NCBI GenBank assembly: GCA_015233725.1
Contig: JADFXD010000017.1
Span: 1-41,214, forward strand
Reading direction: 5' to 3'
From: Nitrospirota bacterium
Lineage (GTDB): Bacteria; Nitrospirota; Thermodesulfovibrionia; Thermodesulfovibrionales; Magnetobacteriaceae
Length of the DNA: 41,214 nucleotides
Below, piece by piece: positions 29,924 to 38,150 of this stretch; within the stretch, counting starts at the first letter, position 1; the number at the start of each line of letters is the position of its first letter. The notes beneath the pieces were generated by a model, which did no database searches, was not told where the DNA came from, and worked only from the letters and a program-made list of their open reading frames with translations. The position numbers and the translations under genes are program-made.

Positions 29924-32900
29924 TTACTGTACCAACCAATTGCTGGGGAGACTGCCAGTTGCATAACCTCCGCCGGATATGCTGGTGCCATTTAGCAGCC
30001 AGATGTAGATGCCGCCAGTTGCGCTGTCTTGCCATAACATGTCGGTCTTGCCATCGCCGCTGTAATCCCCGATCTTCCTGAACTGCCAGTTGGAGGGTAC
30101 CCCGTATGTGACATAAGCGTTCTTGACTATGCTGAGGCCATTTAGCAGCCACATAGCGACATCGCCGGTTATGGTGTCTTGCCACAGGACGTCGGCCTTA
30201 CCATCGCCATCGAAGTCCGAGACGGCCCTCATTCGCCATTTGCCCGGGAGGCCCTTGGTAACATAACCTACCGTCGACATCGTCAGACCGTTCATTAACC
30301 AGGCGGCGACATCACCGGTTGTGGTGTTTTGCCACAGGACATCGCTCTTGCCATCGCCATTAAAGTCGCCAATAGCTGCAACATCCCACTCGGAGTTCAT
30401 CCCTATGACCACATAACCACCACCCGTTATGCCTGTGCCATTCATAAACCAGACATAGACGTCGCCGGAGTTGGTGTCTCTCAACATTATGTCGCTCTTG
30501 CCATCGCCATTAAAGTCGCCAATGGCGAGGATATCCCACTGCTTGGCCAACCCCTCAACTACATAGCCTCCAGCCTTTATTGTGGCGCCATCCATAAGCC
30601 ACAGGTATACGGCACCGTTGTTGGCGTTTTGCAAGAGGATATCGCTCTTGCCATCGCCATTAAAGTCACCAACCGCCTTGATAACCCAATCGGCCGATAC
30701 CCCCTTGGCAACAAGATAGCCTCCCTTTATCGATGTCCCGTTCATGAGCCATATGTAGACATCACCCGTTGTGTCGTTGCGCCACAGGATGTCACTCTTA
30801 CCATCGGCGTCGAAGTCGTACCTGGTAAAAGAGACCCTGCTTGATGGCGCATCCTGATAAACGGTGAAGGTCTGCCTCGCTATGCTCATCGTCCCCATGC
30901 GCTGGTTGGCAGTAGTATTTGCCGCCACTGAATAGGTAACACCGCCACTGCCAGTGCCTATATTGCCAGAGGTCAGCGTGATCCAACTTACGTCGCTTGA
31001 TGCACCCCATGTACATCCGGTGCCTGTGGTTACGCTTACACTGTCGTTGCCACCAACCGAGGTGAATTGCTTACTCGTTGGGTTTATCGAATAGCTGCAA
31101 GTTGCGCCATCCTGGGTAACATTAAAGGTCTGCCCCGCTATAGTCATCGTCCCCATGCGCTGGCCGGCATCCGTATTTGCTGTCACTGAATAGGTAACGC
31201 TGCCATTACCGCTGCCGGAGCTACCAGAGGTCACCGTTATCCAACTGAAGTTGCTTGCCGCACTCCACGTGCACTCTGTGGGCGCCGTCACGCTTACACT
31301 GTCATTGCCAACGCTTGAGGTGAACTGCTTGCCCGTTGGGGTTATCGAGTAGGTGCATCCCGTGCCATCCTGCGTTACGGTGAAGGTCTTCCCCGCTATG
31401 GTCATCGTACCGATGCGTTGCAATGCGCCAGTGTTTGCCGTCACTGAATAGAAAACGCTGCCATTACCGCTGCCGGAGCTGCCGGAGGTCACCGATATCC
31501 AACTGACATTGCTTGTCGCACTCCATGTGCATCCTGTGACCGCCGTTACGGTTACATTGTCGCTGCCACCGCTTAAGGTGAATGTCTTGCTCGTTGGGGT
31601 GATTGCAAAGTTGCAAGAGGGGGTAAACGTGGCCGTCACACTCTTTGTGGCCGACATCGTCAGAGGACACGTCGAACTGGTCCCCGAGCAATCACCGCCC
31701 CATCCGGAGAAGGTTGAATTGTCACTGGCCGTTGCTGTGAGGGTCACGGATGTGCCCACAGCGAACAGGGCAGAACAGGTTGAGCCACAGTCTATACCGG
31801 AAGGGGAACTTGTTACAGTGCCACTGCCACTGCCGGATGTAGAGACGCTCAAGTTGATCATCAAGCTGGTCTGCCCCCCTCTGACTGGCCAGACGTTGTT
31901 GTTGGAAGTCTTGTTGTAGGCAGACAACAAACCGTCTGACATATAGATCGCCCACGCGTCCGTGATGGCATGAGGATTGGTGGTAGACGACCAGTAGAAA
32001 CCAGATTGCACATTTGTAAATGGATGACTAGCTGGCAGCGAGGGACCAAAGCTACCACGATTGATCAAACTCAACAGCTCTCTTCTGTTTGGAAGGCGCC
32101 AGTCTGTGTAGCCCTGATAACTGGCCGTATTAAGGCACGCCACGTAAGTAAGCGCCATCCCCCAGCTCATAAACCCGCCCGGACATGACCCTATGGTTGG
32201 TGTGCCGGCATCCTTGAGCCAGATCAAACCCGTGAGTTTATCCGTTACCGTGCTGTTACCGTTGTCCGTGAACCTCGGATTAGGCCAGGGCATACCCTTC
32301 TGTAGCTCACCATCATCATCGGCGGCATAACTCGTCGTCTGTCCGCTGGCCCACACATACGCACTACCATATGGCGACAACCCCGAGTCGCGAACTAACA
32401 AGGCATATATGCTGTTAGACTTATCGCCGCTGTTGACAGTACCGTCAGACATATCGACAATCACAGCATCGGAGTTAAAGGTCTTGTATGTAGTAGAGGA
32501 CCAGTAGAGGGAGTCCCCCATGCCTATAAACCCCTGCGTACCAAGCCACGTGCCAATATTAGACTGTTGCGCATTGGTAAGGCTTTCGAGCTCGTTGATG
32601 TTTGGAATCCGCCAGTCGGTGTAGCCAAGATAACTCGCATCATTTGCACACGTCACATAACTGACAAGGGCTACCGGCCAGGTCGAAGAACCTCCCACGC
32701 AATCGCCCACCGCTGGTAAAAGGGCGTTTTTAGCCCACATCAACGCTGTGAGCTTATCCGTAATCGTCTGGTCGCCGTTGTCGGTGAATCGCGGATCAGG
32801 CCAGGCCACACCTGCCCTTACCGAACCGTCATCACCCGTGGCATAGCTCGTCGTCTGCCCCGTCTGCGGCAGATTAATGCTGGCGGCATCGACCCCAGAG

Positions 32901-33010
32901 ACCATCACAAGCCACAACATCACAACCAACACCAGGACAAACCATCTCCCTGCCCCCCAATGACTGTCACTACTATCAAAATAACCCCTCTCTCTCAAAT
33001 AACCAAGCAT
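29924..33010 (-). CDS. Very large exported protein: DUF1566, BACON-like and FG-GAP repeats
   Basis: I choose the ATG at 33010 (1028 residues), 7 nt after GGAGG, instead of an ATG at 33079. A signal anchor (WFVLVLVVMLWLVMVSGVDA) leads to two DUF1566 domains (LTALMWAKNALLP... and LTGLIWLKDAGTP...). Then a repeat domain follows (VTSSPSGIDCGSTCSALFAV). Three BACON-type repeats come next (GCTWSATSNVSWISVTSGS and relatives). Six FG-GAP units end it (YDFDADGKSDILWRNDTTGD and relatives). The DNA of the last two groups is highly repetitive. It is probably a surface glycan-binding or matrix protein. It shares DUF1566 and FG-GAP with the gene at 27208 in a different order. Confidence 0.85.
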   Translation of the reverse strand: MLGYLRERGYFDSSDSHWGAGRWFVLVLVVMLWLVMVSGVDAASINLPQTGQTTSYATGDDGSVRAGVAWPDPRFTDNGDQTITDKLTALMWAKNALLPAVGDCVGGSSTWPVALVSYVTCANDASYLGYTDWRIPNINELESLTNAQQSNIGTWLGTQGFIGMGDSLYWSSTTYKTFNSDAVIVDMSDGTVNSGDKSNSIYALLVRDSGLSPYGSAYVWASGQTTSYAADDDGELQKGMPWPNPRFTDNGNSTVTDKLTGLIWLKDAGTPTIGSCPGGFMSWGMALTYVACLNTASYQGYTDWRLPNRRELLSLINRGSFGPSLPASHPFTNVQSGFYWSSTTNPHAITDAWAIYMSDGLLSAYNKTSNNNVWPVRGGQTSLMINLSVSTSGSGSGTVTSSPSGIDCGSTCSALFAVGTSVTLTATASDNSTFSGWGGDCSGTSSTCPLTMSATKSVTATFTPSCNFAITPTSKTFTLSGGSDNVTVTAVTGCTWSATSNVSWISVTSGSSGSGNGSVFYSVTANTGALQRIGTMTIAGKTFTVTQDGTGCTYSITPTGKQFTSSVGNDSVSVTAPTECTWSAASNFSWITVTSGSSGSGNGSVTYSVTANTDAGQRMGTMTIAGQTFNVTQDGATCSYSINPTSKQFTSVGGNDSVSVTTGTGCTWGASSDVSWITLTSGNIGTGSGGVTYSVAANTTANQRMGTMSIARQTFTVYQDAPSSRVSFTRYDFDADGKSDILWRNDTTGDVYIWLMNGTSIKGGYLVAKGVSADWVIKAVGDFNGDGKSDILLQNANNGAVYLWLMDGATIKAGGYVVEGLAKQWDILAIGDFNGDGKSDIMLRDTNSGDVYVWFMNGTGITGGGYVVIGMNSEWDVAAIGDFNGDGKSDVLWQNTTTGDVAAWLMNGLTMSTVGYVTKGLPGKWRMRAVSDFDGDGKADVLWQDTITGDVAMWLLNGLSIVKNAYVTYGVPSNWQFRKIGDYSGDGKTDMLWQDSATGGIYIWLLNGTSISGGGYATGSLPSNWLVQ

Positions 33011-33118
33011 AAAATAACCTCCAGTTTTTTTTCTATACGGTTCCATTTTATCAAAAGCTATAGAGATTTTACAAGGCATCTGTGTATGTTGTTGATTAAA
33101 AACATACCAGGATTGAGC

Positions 33119-33217
33119 ATTACGGGGTCAAGGTGACTTCTTCGTGGCCGGGGTGCCCCACCCCTCCCCTTGTGGAGGGGTCTGAGGGAGGGGCGGCCAG
33201 GCGTCCTCCCTTTTTTT
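33119..33217 (+). repeat. Family C composite element (C9), diverged
   Basis: ACGGGGTCAAGG starts it; the middle hairpin is changed (GCCGGGGTGCCCCACCCC) and the GC stem contains an A remnant (GGCCAGGCGTCC). Its T9 tail ends at the stop of the HD-GYP gene (33218). Confidence 0.7.
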
Positions 33218-34282
33218 TTAGTCCTGGTAGGAGTGGAATATATCGACAAAGTCGAGGGCGACCCTTTTGAAGGCCTCAAGTATTTCGGGGTCGAAGTGTT
33301 GCGGGATGGTCCTGCCATCGCCTGTTGTGATGATCTCATAGGTCTTGCCGTGTCCCAGGGGGGCTTTATATGGCCTCTTCATCATGAGGGCGTCGTACTG
33401 GTCACAGATGATCACGATCCGCGCGCAGAGGGGTATCTGCTCGCCACTGAGACCATCGGGATAACCCGAGCCATCCCACCTCTCATGGTGACGCAGGGCG
33501 ACTGTCGCGGCCATCATGATCTTGGCGTTTGAAGAGCCCTTAAGCATGCAACCACCTATCTTGGCATGACTCTTCATGATCTCAAACTCCTCTTTAGTCA
33601 GCGCAGCAGGCTTAAGGAGGATACCGTCCGCTATCCCTATCTTTCCGATGTCGTGCAGGGCGCTGGCAAACGCTATGTCATCGACAAAGTCAGCAGACAT
33701 CCCCAACGCCTCTGAGAGCCTCCTGCAATAGAGGCCGATCCGTGTCAGGTGTGAGGCGGTGTCGGTATCCCTGCACTCGGCAGCCGCGGTAAGACGCCTC
33801 AGGAGTTCGTTGTTGAGGTCCTTGACTATAATGAGGGCATTGTTGAGCTCCCTGGTCCTTTGTTCAACTGTGACCTCAAGGCTGCTTCTATAGTCTTTCT
33901 CCATCATAGTGAGGCGATTGAACCTCACGGCCTTTTCAACCGCCAATATAAGGTCCTGCGGGTCATAGGGCTTGATGATGAAGTCAAAGGCGTTCCTTCT
34001 TATAGCCTCAATTGTGGTCTTGACCTCGACAAAGGCCGTCATGAGGATTATCGGGGTCTCAATGCCGGCTGCCTTTATCTCTTGTATGAGTTCAAGGCCA
34101 GAGATGCCCGGCATCTTTATGTCGGACATCACTACGTCATAGCTGCCAAGCCTCAGTCTTTCAAGGGCCTCCTTGCCGCCTGAAGCGGCAGTGACCTCGT
34201 AGCCTTCTTCCTCGAGTATCATAACCACTGAATCTAATAAATCCCTGTCATCGTCAACGACAAGCAATTTCGCCTTGTTCAT
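33218..34282 (-). CDS. Response regulator with HD-GYP domain (c-di-GMP phosphodiesterase type)
   Basis: The protein has 354 residues. The receiver domain (1-120) has LLVVDDDRDLLDS, the phospho-accepting D in VVMSDIKMPGISG, and KPYDPQDL. A linker helix is followed by HD-GYP: HDIGKIGIADG (about 208) and HHERWDGSGYPDGLSG (about 268). Both signatures are intact, so hydrolysis of c-di-GMP is expected. Its ATG overlaps the kinase stop by one base, so both are coupled; phosphorylation of this regulator by the hybrid kinase upstream is a fair inference. Confidence 0.9.
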   Translation of the reverse strand: MNKAKLLVVDDDRDLLDSVVMILEEEGYEVTAASGGKEALERLRLGSYDVVMSDIKMPGISGLELIQEIKAAGIETPIILMTAFVEVKTTIEAIRRNAFDFIIKPYDPQDLILAVEKAVRFNRLTMMEKDYRSSLEVTVEQRTRELNNALIIVKDLNNELLRRLTAAAECRDTDTASHLTRIGLYCRRLSEALGMSADFVDDIAFASALHDIGKIGIADGILLKPAALTKEEFEIMKSHAKIGGCMLKGSSNAKIMMAATVALRHHERWDGSGYPDGLSGEQIPLCARIVIICDQYDALMMKRPYKAPLGHGKTYEIITTGDGRTIPQHFDPEILEAFKRVALDFVDIFHSYQD

Positions 34283-37200
34283 TAGTCAAGCACCTCCCTT
34301 ATCTTATTTAGCAGGATGTCCGGTCTTACTGGTTTTTGCAGATAAGTCCCGATCTGTTCCAGAACGTCTTGATTTTTAATAATCTCATAGGAGTAACCGC
34401 TCAAAAAGATAACCTTGACCGCTCTACCGGTCTCTTTTATGTGGTCGTAAACGACCTTGCCATTTGCCCTGGGCATTACCACATCTAGGAGTACGAGGTC
34501 GATCCCGGACGTGTGCTCATCGAACTTACTCATGGCCTCTATGCCATCTGCTGCCCATATCACCTTGTAGCCTGCCTCCTGGAGCAAGATACTCATACTG
34601 TTTCGCATCTCCTCGTTATCTTCGGCCAGGAGTATGGTTTCGGTGCCGCCTTTTGTCCTGGGTTTAACAGAGGTATTGGCCTCCTGGGGTGCCCTGTCAA
34701 GGAGAGGCAGGAGTATTGTAAAAGTGGAACCGACACCCGGCTCACTGTATACGTTTATGTAACCTTTATGCTGTTTGACGACCCCATAGACGGTGGCAAG
34801 CCCCAGGCCTGTGCCCTTGCCCACCTCCTTGGTCGTAAAGAAGGGTTCAAATATCCTCTCCCTCGTGTCCGCGTCCATGCCCGTTCCGGTGTCGGAGACG
34901 ACTATCCTGGCATACTCGCCGGTAGTGGCGTAGTTGTGTCTTGCCGTGAAATTGGCGTCTATGTTTGTAATGTCCGCCTTGATAGTCAACATCCCGCCCT
35001 CAGGCATGGCGTCCATGGCGTTATTAACGAGGTTGATAAGCGCCATTTCGATCTGCACACTATCGGCATTTACAATAATATCGGGGTCATGCAGCAAGAC
35101 CTGGAGGTCTATATCCTCCCTGACGAGCCTCTCAAAGAGCTTTCTCGTGCTTGTTATAATGGTTGTGAGGTTTACGATCATGGGGTTGATTACATGCTTT
35201 CGGCTGAAGGTCAGGAGGCCTTGCGTCAGGTACGTGGCCTTATCCGTGGATGAGAATATCTGTTGCACGAAACTCAAGAGTTGTTCATCATCCTTGAGCC
35301 TTTTTTTCAGGAGGTAGGTATAGTTCTTTATGGCCGAGAGGATATTGTTAAAGTCGTGGGCAACGCCGCCGGCGAGCTGTCCAACGGCCTCCATCTTCTG
35401 CGAATGCCTGAGCTCTGACTCAAGTCGCTTCTTATCCGTGATATCATCAGAGGACTTAAGGTAGTTTGTCACATTGCCATCAGAGTCCCTCAGGGGAAAC
35501 ACCTTGGCAGACTCCCATATCTCTGTGCCATCCTTTAACCTGTTGCAGAGCTCCCCCTGCCATTGCCTGCCAGCAGTGATGTTACTCCACAGTTGTGCAT
35601 ACACCGCCGGGGGCGTCTTCCCGGATTTTAATATCCTGGGGTTTTTACCTGTTACCTCGTTTAACTTATAACCTGTCACCTCGGTAAATCTCCGGTTTGC
35701 GTACTCTATATCACCCTTGATATCAGTAATAACCACCATGTTTGGGCTTTGCTCGATCGCATAGGCTGCCCTGCGGAGATCGTCCTCGGCCATCTTGATA
35801 TCCGTTATGTCCTGCATGAGGGCAAGGACGTGGACTGAGCCATCATCAGCATGAATAAGGGTGGTTGAGATGGAAATGAGTTTCTCATTGCCATCTTTAG
35901 ACATTATTTCCCACCTCTCGGCAATGATGTTGTCACCAGCTCTGAGGCAATCCCTGCGCTGGATCGCGCGTCTTCGCATCTGTGGATCGGGGAACAGGCT
36001 CTGATACCAGCCAAGGCGGTTTATCTCCTCTATGGTATAACCTGTTATATCGGTCATACGGCGATTCCACACGGTAAAGAGGGTATAAGGGGGCTGCTCA
36101 ATGGCATGACAGACACATAGGCCATCGGTGACGTTTTCTATGATAAGATTGTTAAACAGGTTTTTATCTCTTAGCTCAACCTCGGTGTGCATCCTTGCGA
36201 TGATCTGCTCTTCAAGCAGCCTGTTTGAGGTAACAAGCTCGCTCGTGCGTCTTTTGACCTCACCTTCAAGGCGTTGACTGTATCTTTTCAGTTCCTCGTC
36301 AACCCTCTTACGCTCTATAGCCATAGCGTAGTAGTTGGCAAGGCGTTCAAGCACGTCCCTGTCAAACTCTGTGTAATCACGGCTGGAGTTGGCTACGGAT
36401 ACCTGTCCAACGAGCCTGTCGCCCAGCAGGGCCGGCACCGACAGGAGCCGCGTTATGGGTATATGTCCCTCGGGCGCCCCGACACTTCGAGGATCGCCTT
36501 GAGGGTCATTTGTCAACAGCGGTTTTTTGTTCTCCAGCACCCAGCCAAGTAAACCAGCAAGTCTCTCAAAGACGAAGCCCTTATTTGGTACGTCACACTT
36601 GTCCCACATATCCGTCGTAAAGGTAGGACAGACCAAAGAACCCGTTTCAGCATCAATGTAGCCGACATAGCCATATGCGCTCTCAGTCAGGGTCTTGGCA
36701 TGGTGCAGGAGCAGGTCAGATATATCCTTGAGAGATATCTGGTCGGATTGTATAAGCGCCCTGGAGAGTTCAGCCATTGCCCTGTTTACGTTGGAGTCCC
36801 AGATCAAACACCTCTGGATGTTCTGCTGCTCGGTGATGTCCTCAACGAGCTCTATGACGGCATAGACGTAGCCGGTTTCGTCCTTGAGGGGGCTGGCCAC
36901 AATCCTGTAGTTTTGGATATCTCCTTCGAAAGGCGTCTCAGTGGCGCTCTCATGCACCTCACCGTCTTTAAAGGAGAGGATCGTGGGGCAATAGGCACAG
37001 ATACGGTTGCCGGGGGGGTTGTTAAAGCTCTCATAACACAACGGGGCATCCGATACGTCGATATGTGGATTCCATTGTCTCATCCTTCTGTTAAGCGAGA
37101 GAACCTCCATCCCCCTGCCTATAACGGCTATCCCTATACCGATGTTTTCAACAATGCTGCCGTACATCTGCTCGCTCTGCAGGAGCTGGCTGTTGAGGTC

Positions 37201-37590
37201 CCTAAGCTTGCGAGCCATCTTACGTCCGCAGATGGCCATTTCGATGTTTGTCTGCAGCTCCATATACCTTACGGGTTTGATGAAATACCCCTGAGTGTCG
37301 GTTATCCTTGCGCGTTCAAATATAGCCTCATCGGAGCGTGCCGACAGGTATATCACGGATGCGTCTGATATCTCCCTTATGCGCTCTACCGCCTCTATGC
37401 CATCCATCTCTCCCACCAGGGTGATGTCCATCAGTATCACATCGGGGGCGTTGTCCTTGACGCTCTCTATGGCCTCGATACCGGTTGTGGCAGGGGGCAA
37501 GACCTCATACCCCATGCGCCTAAGGAGCCTGCTCAAACCCTCAAACTCCTGGAGCTCGTCTTCTACTATGAGTATCTTTGAGGTCGCCAT
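34282..37590 (-). CDS. Hybrid sensor histidine kinase REC-PAS-GAF-PAS-PAS-HisKA-HATPase-REC
   Basis: The protein has 1102 residues. The first receiver (1-125) has [20 protein letters not shown]1 (about 145-260) includes CYESFNN...CAYCP, a cysteine motif. GAF is at about 285-430, PAS2 at 480-600 and PAS3 at 605-725. The H-box is [14 protein letters not shown] (H near 745). The N-box is [10 protein letters not shown] (about 857), the G boxes are DTGTGMD and [13 protein letters not shown], and the last receiver is at 985-1100 ([13 protein letters not shown]). It is probably soluble, since no membrane helix appears. It senses an internal signal and starts a phosphorelay. The ATG lies directly after a TATAAT, so the mRNA could be leaderless. 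Confidence 0.9.
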   Translation of the reverse strand: MATSKILIVEDELQEFEGLSRLLRRMGYEVLPPATTGIEAIESVKDNAPDVILMDITLVGEMDGIEAVERIREISDASVIYLSARSDEAIFERARITDTQGYFIKPVRYMELQTNIEMAICGRKMARKLRDLNSQLLQSEQMYGSIVENIGIGIAVIGRGMEVLSLNRRMRQWNPHIDVSDAPLCYESFNNPPGNRICAYCPTILSFKDGEVHESATETPFEGDIQNYRIVASPLKDETGYVYAVIELVEDITEQQNIQRCLIWDSNVNRAMAELSRALIQSDQISLKDISDLLLHHAKTLTESAYGYVGYIDAETGSLVCPTFTTDMWDKCDVPNKGFVFERLAGLLGWVLENKKPLLTNDPQGDPRSVGAPEGHIPITRLLSVPALLGDRLVGQVSVANSSRDYTEFDRDVLERLANYYAMAIERKRVDEELKRYSQRLEGEVKRRTSELVTSNRLLEEQIIARMHTEVELRDKNLFNNLIIENVTDGLCVCHAIEQPPYTLFTVWNRRMTDITGYTIEEINRLGWYQSLFPDPQMRRRAIQRRDCLRAGDNIIAERWEIMSKDGNEKLISISTTLIHADDGSVHVLALMQDITDIKMAEDDLRRAAYAIEQSPNMVVITDIKGDIEYANRRFTEVTGYKLNEVTGKNPRILKSGKTPPAVYAQLWSNITAGRQWQGELCNRLKDGTEIWESAKVFPLRDSDGNVTNYLKSSDDITDKKRLESELRHSQKMEAVGQLAGGVAHDFNNILSAIKNYTYLLKKRLKDDEQLLSFVQQIFSSTDKATYLTQGLLTFSRKHVINPMIVNLTTIITSTRKLFERLVREDIDLQVLLHDPDIIVNADSVQIEMALINLVNNAMDAMPEGGMLTIKADITNIDANFTARHNYATTGEYARIVVSDTGTGMDADTRERIFEPFFTTKEVGKGTGLGLATVYGVVKQHKGYINVYSEPGVGSTFTILLPLLDRAPQEANTSVKPRTKGGTETILLAEDNEEMRNSMSILLQEAGYKVIWAADGIEAMSKFDEHTSGIDLVLLDVVMPRANGKVVYDHIKETGRAVKVIFLSGYSYEIIKNQDVLEQIGTYLQKPVRPDILLNKIREVLD

Positions 37591-37595
37591 AATCT

Positions 37596-37601
37596 ATTAT
37601 A
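37596..37601 (-). promoter_or_regulatory. -10 box placed for a leaderless transcript
   Basis: TATAAT on the minus strand ends 5 nt before the ATG of the hybrid kinase gene. Transcription would start on or beside the A of ATG. There is no ribosome site. The -35 region is poor. Confidence 0.35.
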
Positions 37602-37612
37602 GAATATACGTT

Positions 37613-37660
37613 AATAAAAAAGAAAAGAGAGAAAGGGGCGGCAGAGCTTCTTTGTCTGTG
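37613..37660 (-). repeat. Truncated family C element (C10)
   Basis: GGGGCGGCAGAGC followed by a partial family A unit (TTCTTTGTC...) in the gap before the kinase. The CAAGGG stem is missing. Confidence 0.55.
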
Positions 37661-37698
37661 CATAGGAAATTCTATCAAGTTCTTTGCTTATACAACGA

Positions 37699-37974
37699 CT
37701 ATAGATCAGCTGATACATGCTCTTTTGCTTCCCTTTCCTTCAGATACTCCTCGAAGTCCTCGGTGGGTTCGTCTTTTCTCTCGGCCAGTATCCTCATACA
37801 GTAGTGATCCTCTATCAATTCCTCTATACGTCTCAACTCATCAACATCAACAATAGCAGATATCTTATGCCCCTGGCTATCTGTTATATATCCCTTGATC
37901 TTCAGGAAATCGATCTCGTGTTCATACTCATACTTTTGTTCCTGATCTTGCTCTTGTAATATCTCTACAGCCAT
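37699..37974 (-). CDS. Small orphan antitoxin-like protein
   Basis: The protein has 91 residues with AAAAGGAGG before the ATG. The N-terminus is acidic (EILQEQDQEQKYEYEHE). IDFLKIKGYITDSQGHKISAIVDVDELRRIEELIEDHYC has the look of RelB/Phd-type antitoxins, in which such a strand-helix follows the DNA-binding part. The C-terminus is strongly charged. No toxin gene is next to it, so either the partner was lost or it has another role. Identity is uncertain. Confidence 0.5.
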   Translation of the reverse strand: MAVEILQEQDQEQKYEYEHEIDFLKIKGYITDSQGHKISAIVDVDELRRIEELIEDHYCMRILAERKDEPTEDFEEYLKEREAKEHVSADL

Positions 37975-38075
37975 GTTGCCTCCTTTTGCTTATCTATACA
38001 TTAATTTTAACATAAGCAGACACTACAATGTTTATACTCTAGGGCAATCGCATATTGAGATAGCAGCCACCCATT

Positions 38076-38150
38076 ATGGGGTCAAGGGGTCTGCGACCCC
38101 TTGCAGGGGGGGTCGAGGGGGGGGCAGCGCCGCCCCCCTTTTTTCTTTAC
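38076..38150 (+). repeat. Family C composite element (C11)
   Basis: ATGGGGTCAAGGGG, perfect stem CAAGGGGTC-TGC-GACCCCTTG (38083-38103), then GGGGGGTCGAGG and a GC stem with T6. Its tail overlaps the stop region of the histidine kinase at 38147. A short AGGGCAATCGCAT motif just left of it (38041) also occurs near C7 (27093). Confidence 0.85.

Noticed and set aside
38076-38150. Family C copy as terminator of the histidine kinase gene
   Set aside because: The T run is on the + strand; for the minus-strand transcript it is an A run before the stem, so it cannot act as a standard terminator in that direction.
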